Source: Streptomyces sp. JJ38
GTDB taxonomy: Bacteria; Actinomycetota; Actinomycetes; Streptomycetales; Streptomycetaceae
Direction: 5' to 3'
DNA length: 64,000 nt
Assembly (NCBI RefSeq): GCF_019303475.1
Contig: NZ_JABLSI010000015.1
Location: 62,641-126,640 of the forward strand
Shown: piece by piece, positions 10,201 through 17,052 of the stretch
Layout of the letters: every line of letters starts with the position of its first letter
How positions within the stretch are numbered: the first letter of the stretch is position 1
Notes under the pieces: generated by a model
What the model was told of the DNA's origin: nothing
The model's database searches: none
What the model saw: the letters and a program-made list of their open reading frames with translations, nothing else
Program-made: the position numbers and the translations under genes

Positions 10201-11733
10201 GTGCCCGCCGACCCGGCTCCGGAGCCGCGGGGCGAGACCGTCGGCGTCATCCTGGAGGTCTGGCAACAGGCCCTCGGGGGGAGGCGGCTGACCGCGCACG
10301 ACGACTTCTTCGACGCCGGCGGCCAGTCGCTCCAGGCCATCCAGGCCGCCAACCGGCTGACGGTACGGCTCGGCCGGGACGTGCGGGTCGCGACGCTCTT
10401 CCAGCACCCCACCGCCGCCGGGCTCGCCGCCGCCCTCGAGGAGGCCGACGCCCGCGCGGACGCCGGGGACACGGCCTCCGACAGCGGGGACGGCGCCGGG
10501 GACGGCGCCGCGCCCGGGCTGCCCGCCCAGGCGCTGGAGGACGCCGTCCTCACCCTGCCCGCGCCCGTGCCGTCCCGCCCGCCGGTGGGCACGGAGGGCC
10601 CCGGGCGGGTGCTGCTCACCGGCGCCACCGGGTTCGTCGGCGCCCAGCTCCTCGCCGAACTCCTGCGCCGCACCACGGCGGAGATCGTCTGCCCGGTGCG
10701 CGCCCCGGACGCCGAGGCCGCCGGGCGGCGGCTGGAACGGGCGCTCGCGGCCCAGGGCCTCACACCCGAACCGGAGGCGGCCAAGCGGATCGTGCCGCTC
10801 CCGGCCGACCTGGCCCGGCCCCGGCTCGGGCTGGACGAGGCCGGGTGGGCCGACCTCGCCGCCGGCGTCGACCTGGTGTGCCACAACGGCGCCATGGTCA
10901 GCGTGATGCGCGAGTACGCCTCGCTGCGGTCCGCCAACGTGGAGGCCACGCGGGACCTGCTCACCCTCGCCGCCGTCCGGGGCGTGCCGTTCCACCTCGT
11001 CTCGACGCTCTCGGTCGCCCAGCCGAGAGCCCGCGCCGCCGAGGTGCCCGAGGACTTCCTCCCGGCGCACCCGGGGCTCGTGACGGGCTACCAGCAGTCC
11101 AAGTGGGTCGCCGAGCGGCTGGCCGAGCAGGCCGCCGGGCTCGGGCTGCCGGCGACCGTGCACCGGCTCGGGCGGGTCACGGGCGAGGCCCGCACCGGCC
11201 ACGTCAACCCGCAGGACGTGCTGTGGGGTGTCCTGCGCACGGGCGTGCCCCACGGCGTCCTGCCCGAGCTGTTCGAACGGGAGGTGTGGACCCCGGTGGA
11301 CTACGTCGCCCGCGCCCTGGTCCACGTGATGCTGGCCGCCGAGCCACCCGGCGGCGTCCTCAACCACGCCCCCGCGCCACCGATACCGCTCGCCGAGCTG
11401 TACGAGGCGCTGCGCGCCTACGGCTATCCCGTCCGCTCCGTGCCGATCGGCCGCTGGCACGCCGAGCTGACGTCGTCCCGCCCCGAGGCCGTCCGGGAGG
11501 GCGTGGCCGCCACCACACTGTCCTTCTTCGACTCCTGGGAGGCCCCGGACACCGGCGGCGGCGCGGGAGCCGAGACGCTCGACATCGGCACCGTGCGCGC
11601 CGGTCGGGCCGCCGCCGCGCTCGACGGCAGCGGGGTGACGTGCCCGCCCCCGGACCGCGAGCTCGTCTTCCGCTATCTCGACCACTGCGTGGCCACCGGG
11701 GCCCTGCCCGCGCCAACCACCGGGCAGGGCTGA
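7285..11733 (+). CDS. scoA: Nonribosomal peptide synthetase C-A-T-R (isonitrile lipopeptide)
   Basis: A 1482-residue single-module NRPS like ScoA and Rv0101. Condensation domain about 10-430 with HHxxxDG at 141-147; adenylation domain about 465-965 with TSGSTGTPKG (622-631), NTYGPTEATV, YRTGDL and catalytic Lys961; carrier domain with Ser1015 in GGQSLQ; thioester reductase about 1105-1470 with GATGFVG (1113-1119) and the Tyr1269/Lys1273 pair in YQQSK. By eye against GrsA the specificity residues read D-A-E-A-V-G-T-V-V, close to the lysine code of bacitracin synthetase (DAESIGSVC). Such enzymes acylate both amino groups of lysine and release the product reductively as aldehyde or alcohol. The ATG lies inside the scoB 3' end. 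Confidence 0.93.
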   Translation: MAADAATAPGLPLLAAQWGIWAAQQLDPDSAAFNTAEYLAIDGPLDPALFEAALRRTVAETDALRVRFSVTDGVPRQHVLETVEATPEYADLSGEPDPQAAAHARMAADLDRPVDLTSEPVFAHALLRTGPERHLWYHRVHHIALDGYGLSLVARRVAEVYTALARGDEPGERPFGTLESVLAEERAYLTSERHARDRGHWTERFADRPHVPTFAAGGRTALPARGFRRHVADLGPRDSARLRELAGELGVTWPDVVLALTAAALHRHTGAPEVVLSVPATARLGSVSLRVPCMVRNILPLRLSVGPGDTLRELAVRTSAELRAATRHQRYRYEQLRRDTRLIGGERRLSGPGVNIMPFAYALDFGTATSTAHNLTAGPVDDFSVNVYDRGEGGLRVAFDAHPDLYTEDELADRAGELLSLLRDATPVGVLGRAPAAARTPRPAPGRPAPGRRVTVLDGGPLPGPVRSVPELIAARAAENGERTALVAGDHALSYAELHRDAEALAARMAELGVRRGALVAVLLPRGAEAITAVLAAFAAGAAYCPLDVAAPAARTTALLDDAAPALVVTVRAHADRVPAGTPVLLLDDAEAAQAPREPGPAAEDAEAGDAEAADAAYVIFTSGSTGTPKGVRVGQTALARFVAAATERYGVTAEDRILQFAPLHFDASVEEIFVTLCAGATLVLRTPEMTESVDTLLRACAHHRVTVLDLPTAYWNELAYAVAGRAVTLPASLRAVVIGGESAHPERVDRWREAVGDAVRLFNTYGPTEATVVATVAELSDPGLPRGEVPIGLPLPGTTVAVVSDGGAGPSEGGELYLLGDSLALGYLGRPEQEAAAFAPLTELPGGPRAYRTGDLAEFGADGQLRFLGRADDEFKISGHRVQPAEVESALLGHPRVREAAVVGQELPDGTKRLVAHVVTEAPAPDEAELRAHARAALPAPLVPALFVPAARLPRTGTGKIDRRALTPPDAVPADPAPEPRGETVGVILEVWQQALGGRRLTAHDDFFDAGGQSLQAIQAANRLTVRLGRDVRVATLFQHPTAAGLAAALEEADARADAGDTASDSGDGAGDGAAPGLPAQALEDAVLTLPAPVPSRPPVGTEGPGRVLLTGATGFVGAQLLAELLRRTTAEIVCPVRAPDAEAAGRRLERALAAQGLTPEPEAAKRIVPLPADLARPRLGLDEAGWADLAAGVDLVCHNGAMVSVMREYASLRSANVEATRDLLTLAAVRGVPFHLVSTLSVAQPRARAAEVPEDFLPAHPGLVTGYQQSKWVAERLAEQAAGLGLPATVHRLGRVTGEARTGHVNPQDVLWGVLRTGVPHGVLPELFEREVWTPVDYVARALVHVMLAAEPPGGVLNHAPAPPIPLAELYEALRAYGYPVRSVPIGRWHAELTSSRPEAVREGVAATTLSFFDSWEAPDTGGGAGAETLDIGTVRAGRAAAALDGSGVTCPPPDRELVFRYLDHCVATGALPAPTTGQG

Positions 11734-11748
11734 CGCCCGGTCGCACCA

Positions 11749-11792
11749 CGGGCGGCGGGCGCGCGCCGGGAACCAGGGGCGCCCGCCGTCCG
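11749..11792 (+). terminator. Hairpin between NRPS and transporter genes
   Basis: A 14-base arm at 11749-11762 pairs with 11779-11792 with one mismatch around a 16-base loop; there is no T tract, as is common in Streptomyces. It sits 16 bases after the NRPS stop and 49 bases before the binding-protein start. It could terminate the biosynthetic transcript or stabilise its 3' end so that transporter genes are expressed at a different level. Confidence 0.5.
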
Positions 11793-11840
11793 ACTACTGC
11801 ACGGAAGGTCGCCCACCCCTATCCGTGCCCGGGAGTCTCC

Positions 11841-12941
11841 ATGCCCTCGCCCCGTTCCACCGTCGCCCTGGGCGCGGTGCTGGCCGCCGTCTGCCTGGCC
11901 GCCGTGGCCTGCGCTCCGGCCGACAGCACCACCGTCGGCTCGGCCACCCCGACCGCCGCCGGCAGCCAGGACGCCTGGCAGGGCGAGGGCTACCCGGTGA
12001 CGCTCGACGTCTGCGGCGTCGAGCAGACCTTCGAACAGGCCCCCGAGCGCGTGGTCGTGATGAACGGCGCCTCCGTGGCGGAGGTCTCCACACTCCTCGC
12101 CCTCGGCCTGGAGGACCGCATCGTGGCCAACGCCCAGAGCTACGGCCGCTCGGAGGTGAAGGGGCGAGCCGAGGCGATCGACAAGCTGCCGACCGGCGAC
12201 GTCCGCCGCAACGACCTCCAGGACTTCCCCCGCGAGTCGATGCTCGCCCTCAAGCCGGACCTCGTGCTCTCCACCACCGGCTTCGGCTTCCGCTCGGAGA
12301 ACGGCTTCGCCACCCGCGAGGAGCTGGCCAAGGCCGGGGCCGACACCTACATACCGCGCAAGGGCTGCGACGAGCGCGCCGCGCTCGACGACCCGCCGAC
12401 CATCGAGGACAGCTACGCCATGCTGCGCGACCTCGGCGCCGTCTTCGACGTCCGGGAGCGGGCGGAGAAACGTATCGACGCCTCCGAGAAGCGCATCGCG
12501 GCCACCGCGGAAGCCGTCCGCGAAGCCCGCCGGAAGCAGGGCACGGGCGAGGAGGACAAGCCCGAAGTCCTCGTCGTCTTCGCCAACATGAGCATGGGCG
12601 CCAACCAGTACAGCTCCGTCGCCGCCCGCGGCATCTGGAACGACATCCTGGCCAGGGCCGGAGCCCGCAACGCCTTCGCCGACGCCTCCCCCACCATGTT
12701 CGCCGACCTCAGCGCCGAGCAGCTCGCCGCGACGGACGTCGACGCCGTCGTCGTCGTCGCCTGGCAGCCCGGGGACGACGCCGACGCCTACGCCCGCGAA
12801 CTCCTCGACACCTTCCCCCAGTGGCCCGCCGCCCGCGAGGACCGGTACACCGTCCTGTCCGACTCCATCTACCTCGGCCCCTCGAACCACCTCGCCGTCG
12901 AACGCGTCGCCGGCCTGCTCTACCCCGCAACCGCACGATGA
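11841..12941 (+). CDS. ABC transporter substrate-binding lipoprotein, siderophore/B12 family
   Basis: A 366-residue periplasmic-binding-type lipoprotein. The signal peptide ends in a lipobox-like AVAC at about 24-27. The mature part has the two-lobed FecB/BtuF layout: an early VVVMNGASVAEV segment, LKPDLVL in lobe one, a long connecting helix and a second lobe ending near DSIYLGPSNHLAVERV. GGGAG lies five bases before the ATG. It begins a binding-protein/permease/ATPase set directly after the NRPS on the same strand, so it probably captures the metal-loaded isonitrile product. It could instead bind a classical siderophore; only the location favours the former. Confidence 0.85.
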   Translation: MPSPRSTVALGAVLAAVCLAAVACAPADSTTVGSATPTAAGSQDAWQGEGYPVTLDVCGVEQTFEQAPERVVVMNGASVAEVSTLLALGLEDRIVANAQSYGRSEVKGRAEAIDKLPTGDVRRNDLQDFPRESMLALKPDLVLSTTGFGFRSENGFATREELAKAGADTYIPRKGCDERAALDDPPTIEDSYAMLRDLGAVFDVRERAEKRIDASEKRIAATAEAVREARRKQGTGEEDKPEVLVVFANMSMGANQYSSVAARGIWNDILARAGARNAFADASPTMFADLSAEQLAATDVDAVVVVAWQPGDDADAYARELLDTFPQWPAAREDRYTVLSDSIYLGPSNHLAVERVAGLLYPATAR

Positions 12942-13975
12942 CCCGCACGGCACCTCCCCTGCCCGTCCTGCTCCTCGGGCTCACCCTCGCCCTGCTCGCC
13001 CTCATGCTGGTCGCCGTCGGCATCGGCTCCGTCTCCGTCCCGCCCGACGAGACCTGGCGCATCGTCCTCGCCCAACTCACCGGCGGCTCCGGCACCGGCA
13101 CCGACCCCACCCACACCCAGATCATCTGGGACTTCCGCGTACCGCGCGTCCTGCTCGCCGCGCTCGCCGGCACCGGGCTCGCCGTCGCCGGGGTGGTGCT
13201 CCAGGCCGTCGTCGCCAACCCCATCGCCGACCCCTACGTCCTCGGCATCTCCTCCGGCTCCGCCCTCGGCGCCGTCCTCGCCCTCTCCTTCCTGCCCCTG
13301 ACCGTCGGCTGGATCGGCGTCTCCGCGGCCGCGTTCCTCGGCGCCATGCTCTCGGCCGCCCTCGCCTTCCTCCTCGGCCGCCGCGCCGGACGGATCGCCC
13401 CCACCCGCCTCGTCCTCTCCGGCGTGGCCATCGGCTACCTCTTCCTCGCCGCCACCAGCTTCCTCCAACTCCGCGCCACCCCGGGCGAGCTGCGCTCCGT
13501 CATGTTCTGGATGCTCGGCAGCGTCGCCGGCGCGAGCTGGCAGCAGCTCCCCGTCGCCGCCACCGTCATCCTCGCCACCACCGTCGTGCTCGTGCTGCTC
13601 GCCCGACGCCTCAACACCCTGCTCATGGGCGACGAGACCGCCACCGCGCTCGGCGTCGACGTCCACCGGCTGCGCGCCGTCCTCCTCGTCCTCTCCGCCC
13701 TCCTCACCGGCACGGTGATCGCGGTGGCCGGCGGCATCGGCTTCGTCGGCCTCGTCGTCCCCCACCTCGTCCGGCTCAGCTGCGGCGGCGACCACCGCAG
13801 GCTCCTCCCCCTGGCCGCCCTCACCGGCGCCGCCTACCTCGTCGCCGTCGACCTCCTCTCCCGCACCGTGGACCGCCCCAACGAACTCCCCATCGGCATC
13901 TTCACCGCCTTCTTCGGCGCCCCGTTCTTCCTGTGGCTCCTGCGCCGCAACACCAGCCTGGACGCCGCCGCATGA
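12938..13975 (+). CDS. FecCD-family ABC transporter permease
   Basis: A 345-residue, very hydrophobic membrane protein of the iron-chelate/vitamin B12 permease family (BtuC/FecD type, normally about ten helices). Diagnostic segments are RVPRVLLAALAGTGLAVAG, NPIADPYVLGISSG, the ATPase-coupling loop around ATALGVDVHRLR, and GGIGFVGLVVPHLVR. Its ATG overlaps the binding-protein stop (ATGA) and its 3' end overlaps the ATPase start, so the three are one translational unit. A single permease gene implies a homodimeric channel. Confidence 0.92.
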   Translation: MTRTAPPLPVLLLGLTLALLALMLVAVGIGSVSVPPDETWRIVLAQLTGGSGTGTDPTHTQIIWDFRVPRVLLAALAGTGLAVAGVVLQAVVANPIADPYVLGISSGSALGAVLALSFLPLTVGWIGVSAAAFLGAMLSAALAFLLGRRAGRIAPTRLVLSGVAIGYLFLAATSFLQLRATPGELRSVMFWMLGSVAGASWQQLPVAATVILATTVVLVLLARRLNTLLMGDETATALGVDVHRLRAVLLVLSALLTGTVIAVAGGIGFVGLVVPHLVRLSCGGDHRRLLPLAALTGAAYLVAVDLLSRTVDRPNELPIGIFTAFFGAPFFLWLLRRNTSLDAAA

Positions 13976-14766
13976 GGCTGACGGTGGAACAGCTGTGCGT
14001 CGCCCTCGGCGGCAAGCCCGTCCTCCACGACGTCACCCTCGACGCCGCGGACCGCGAGATCGTCGGACTCGTCGGCCCCAACGGCAGCGGCAAGTCCACC
14101 GTGCTGCGCGCCGTCTACCGCTCCCTGCGCCCCGAGCACGGTGCCGTCCGCGTCTGCGGCGACGACGTGTGGCGGCTCACCGCCCGCCAGGCCGCCCGCC
14201 GCACGGCCGCCGTCCTCCAGGACGCCACCGGCAACCCCGTGGGGCTCAGCGTCGCCGAGGTCGTCGCCATGGGCCGCACCCCGCACCACGGACTGTTCGG
14301 CCGCGACGACGCCGGCGACCACCGCGCCGTACGGGAAGCCCTCGCCGCCTGCACCGCCGGCCACCTCGTCGACCGCGAGTTCACCTCCCTGTCCGGCGGC
14401 GAACGGCAACGCGTGCTGCTCGCCCGCGCCCTCGTCCAGCGCCCCCGCCTCCTCGTCCTGGACGAACTCACCAACCACCTGGACATCCGGGCCCGCTTCG
14501 AACTCCTGGAGCTCGTCCGCTCGACCGGCGTGACCACCCTCGCCGTCCTCCACGACCTCGACCTCGCCGTCCGGCTCTGCGACCGCGTCGTCGTCCTGCA
14601 CGAGGGCGCCGTCGTGGCCTCGGGGCCGGTCCTGGAGACCCTCACCTCCGCGCTCCTGGCCGAGGTGTTCGGCGTCGCGGCCACCGTCGACCGCCACGCC
14701 GACGGCGTCACCCGCGTCACCTACGCCGCCGACCCCCTGGCCGACCGGGCTGTCCAGGTGCGTTGA
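13972..14766 (+). CDS. ABC transporter ATPase, siderophore family
   Basis: A 264-residue nucleotide-binding subunit. Walker A GPNGSGKST is at 35-43, the signature LSGGE at 140-144 and Walker B LLVLDE at 160-165, followed by the H-loop VLHDLD. It powers the preceding permease. The ATG overlaps the permease stop. It is the last gene of the cluster; the next gene is convergent after 151 bases in which I see no clear terminator. Confidence 0.93.
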   Translation: MRLTVEQLCVALGGKPVLHDVTLDAADREIVGLVGPNGSGKSTVLRAVYRSLRPEHGAVRVCGDDVWRLTARQAARRTAAVLQDATGNPVGLSVAEVVAMGRTPHHGLFGRDDAGDHRAVREALAACTAGHLVDREFTSLSGGERQRVLLARALVQRPRLLVLDELTNHLDIRARFELLELVRSTGVTTLAVLHDLDLAVRLCDRVVVLHEGAVVASGPVLETLTSALLAEVFGVAATVDRHADGVTRVTYAADPLADRAVQVR

Positions 14767-14917
14767 CCTCACCCCCGGCCACCGCCACGGCGTTCGACGC
14801 GGTGCTGTGCGATCCGGACGAAGCCCGGGCAGCGGGCGCGCGCTGGGAACCGCGGTGGCGACGGCGCCGTTCGGGGCCGGCGAAGCGGTGGTCGCCCCGC
14901 TCCGTCAGGCGTCGGGC

Positions 14918-15391
14918 TCAGCTCGTCAGGCGGTCCAGCTCCTCGCCGATCGCCTCCCGCACGGCGTCGTGCCGCTCCCCGAGCGCGTACCGCTCGTCGC
15001 TCCACCGGTCCCGTGGATACAGCCACACCGGCAGGCTGACGCGTTCGGCGGGCTCCCACTCGAACCGGGGCCACACGTGGGCGTGCAGGAAGCCATCGGT
15101 GTTGCCCAGGATCTCCAGATTCACCCGGCGGAAGGCCGGGTCAAGCCCCCGGCAGGCCCTCTCGACAGCCTCGCCCAGCCGGTCCATGTCGGACAGGAAG
15201 GCCAGCCGCCTGCTCCTCGGCAGGTCGGACAGCCGCTGGACGGCGGGGTCGTCCGTCAACAGCACCGAGTACCCGGGCAGGAACTGGACGTCCCCGATCG
15301 CCGCGAACCCCGCGTCCAGCCGCCGCAGCACCGTCGGGTTCTCACCCCGGAGCGCGCTGCCGATCCGGTCGTTCCGCCAGTCCCCGTCCAT
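14918..15391 (-). CDS. HIT-like domain protein
   Basis: A 157-residue protein that looks like a member of the histidine-triad-like (diadenosine polyphosphate hydrolase type) group. It has an early VQFLPGYSVLL segment, as in nucleotide-binding HIT proteins, and a degenerate triad in LHAHVWPRFEWEP (about 102-114) where two histidines of the H-x-H core remain. The substrate is unknown. The ATG has no ribosome site but a TAGGGT box eight bases upstream, as in leaderless mRNAs. It converges on the ABC transporter genes. Confidence 0.7.
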   Translation of the reverse strand: MDGDWRNDRIGSALRGENPTVLRRLDAGFAAIGDVQFLPGYSVLLTDDPAVQRLSDLPRSRRLAFLSDMDRLGEAVERACRGLDPAFRRVNLEILGNTDGFLHAHVWPRFEWEPAERVSLPVWLYPRDRWSDERYALGERHDAVREAIGEELDRLTS

Positions 15392-15399
15392 GACCGGTG

Positions 15400-15405
15400 A
15401 CCCTA
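15400..15405 (-). promoter_or_regulatory. Likely -10 box of a leaderless mRNA
   Basis: TAGGGT on the minus strand ends eight bases before the ATG of the HIT-like gene, which lacks a Shine-Dalgarno sequence. The spacing suits transcription starting at or next to the start codon. Confidence 0.4.
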
Positions 15406-15439
15406 CACACCCTTGATCACCGGGGCCGGGGCGGCCTGC

Positions 15440-16012
15440 CTAGGCGCGGTCCGCCGTGCCCCGGTCGACCGGGAGCGCGGTCGTGTCGAAGCTCAGTTTG
15501 CCGACCGGGGTGTCCACGGACACCGTCCCGCCGTACGGGAACGTGTCCCGGCCCCGGTAGCCCTCGGGGCCCGGGTTCCACAGGGTGACGCAGTGCGCCT
15601 GGTAGGGATCGAAGATCAGGTAGACCGGGATACCGGCCCGGGCGTACCGCGTGTTCTTGACCTCGTAGTCATTGCGCACGCTCGTGGGCGACACAACCTC
15701 GGCGGCGAACTCGACAAGCTCCGGGGAGTAATGAGTGAGATTCTTGTCCTTCTCCACGGCCGGGATAACGGCCAAGTCGGGGCAGAACTCGAACTCCGCA
15801 TCGATCGGGATACTCACACCGCCCATCAGGGCCAGGCCGTCCGGCAACTGCGGTTTCAGCTCGGTCCACAGCGCCACGATGGTCTCAAGGTGGTAGGGAC
15901 GGACTGGACTCATCACGATGTTGCCCTCAACGATCTCTGTCGTATAGCCCGGAAACTGGTCCTCCAGGCGGCTGAGCTGTGAGTGCAGGCGGTCCAGATC
16001 CGAGATCACCAC
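15440..16012 (-). CDS. Uma2 (DUF820) family nuclease-like protein
   Basis: A 190-residue protein with the PD-(D/E)xK-type signature of the Uma2 family: CPDLAV (about 98-103), EVVSPTS (about 124-130) and the following YARAGIPVYLIFDP. These proteins are widespread multi-copy genes in Streptomyces and cyanobacteria and are presumed endonucleases; biological targets are unknown. Start: GTG-GTG at 16012/16009, with GGGAG about seven bases upstream of the first. The coding sequence is visibly less G+C-biased than its neighbours, as is typical for this mobile family. Confidence 0.8.
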   Translation of the reverse strand: MVISDLDRLHSQLSRLEDQFPGYTTEIVEGNIVMSPVRPYHLETIVALWTELKPQLPDGLALMGGVSIPIDAEFEFCPDLAVIPAVEKDKNLTHYSPELVEFAAEVVSPTSVRNDYEVKNTRYARAGIPVYLIFDPYQAHCVTLWNPGPEGYRGRDTFPYGGTVSVDTPVGKLSFDTTALPVDRGTADRA

Positions 16013-16131
16013 GGCGCTCTCCCTTCCTTGCCCTCATGGTACGAGCAGAGGCTATGAAGGCCCCTGCGCCGCATATGCCGAGACTGCCGACGTCGCACCC
16101 GAACGGGTGACGCTCGGCGCCGACGTCACGG

Positions 16132-17052
16132 TCAGAGCGTGAGGCCGCGGACGGCGAGGTCGGTGAGGGCGCAGACGAAGAGGGCGATGCCGATGAAGCC
16201 GTTCACCGTGAAGAAGGCGCGGTTGAGCCGGGAGAGGTCGCCGGGCCGGACGATGGCGTGCTCGTACGCGAACGCGGCGGCGACGACGACGAGGCCCGCC
16301 CAGAAGAACGCGCCGGCGTCCGTGGCCAGGGCGAACCAGACGAACAGGGCGAGCGTGACGACGTGACTGGCCCGGGAGGCGTGGAGGGCGGCGGCGATAC
16401 CGAAGCGGGCGGGTACCGAGCCGACGCCCTCCTCGCGGTCGGCCTCGACGTCCTGGCAGGCGAAGATCAGGTCGAAGCCGCCGATCCAGACGCCGACCGC
16501 CAGGCCGAGCAGGACCGCGTCCCAGGACCAGGCACCGGTGACGGCGAGCCAGGCGCCGATGGGGCCGATCGCCTGCGCGAGCCCGAGGATGGCGTGCGGG
16601 TAGGTCGTGAACCGCTTGCCGTAGGGGTAGACGACCATCGGGACGACGGCGAGCGGCGACAGCACGAGGCACAGCGGGTTGAGCGCGGCGGCCGCGGCGA
16701 GGAAGAGGGCGAGCGCGATCAGCGCGCCCGTCCACGCCGTACGCACGGACACCGCACCGGTGACCAGCTCACGGGAGGCCGTGCGGGGGTTGCGGGCGTC
16801 GATCTCCCGGTCGATGATCCGGTTCGCCGCCATCGCGAAGGTGCGCAGCGTCACCATCGCCACGGTGACGAGGAACAGCGTCCACCACTGGACCGAGCCG
16901 CCATGCAGGTACATCGCGGTGAGCGAGGCGATGTAGGCGAAGGGCAGGGCGAAGACGGAGTGCTCGACCATCACCAGCCGCAGGAACGCGCGCACCCGGC
17001 CGGACGGCGCCGGGGCGGGCGGCGGCCCGGTGAGCGACCCCGTGGCGCTCAC
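16132..17052 (-). CDS. mqnP: UbiA-family prenyltransferase, menaquinone biosynthesis (MqnP-like)
   Basis: A 306-residue integral membrane prenyltransferase. The two Asp-rich motifs are present: NRIIDREIDARN (about 77-88) and DVEADREEGVGS (about 202-213). It attaches the polyprenyl chain to the aromatic precursor in menaquinone synthesis. Streptomyces use the futalosine route, in which a UbiD-like decarboxylase and a UbiA-like prenyltransferase are paired, as here. I chose the GTG at 17052 because it overlaps the decarboxylase TGA; the longer reading frame upstream is inside that gene. A heme O synthase or 4-hydroxybenzoate transferase is less likely given the neighbour. Confidence 0.88.
   Translation of the reverse strand: MSATGSLTGPPPAPAPSGRVRAFLRLVMVEHSVFALPFAYIASLTAMYLHGGSVQWWTLFLVTVAMVTLRTFAMAANRIIDREIDARNPRTASRELVTGAVSVRTAWTGALIALALFLAAAAALNPLCLVLSPLAVVPMVVYPYGKRFTTYPHAILGLAQAIGPIGAWLAVTGAWSWDAVLLGLAVGVWIGGFDLIFACQDVEADREEGVGSVPARFGIAAALHASRASHVVTLALFVWFALATDAGAFFWAGLVVVAAAFAYEHAIVRPGDLSRLNRAFFTVNGFIGIALFVCALTDLAVRGLTL

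Noticed and set aside
7159..11685. A 1508-codon open frame on the minus strand across the NRPS
   Set aside because: It is the antisense shadow of a very high-GC gene; its product is Gly/Arg/Val-rich low-complexity sequence without domains.
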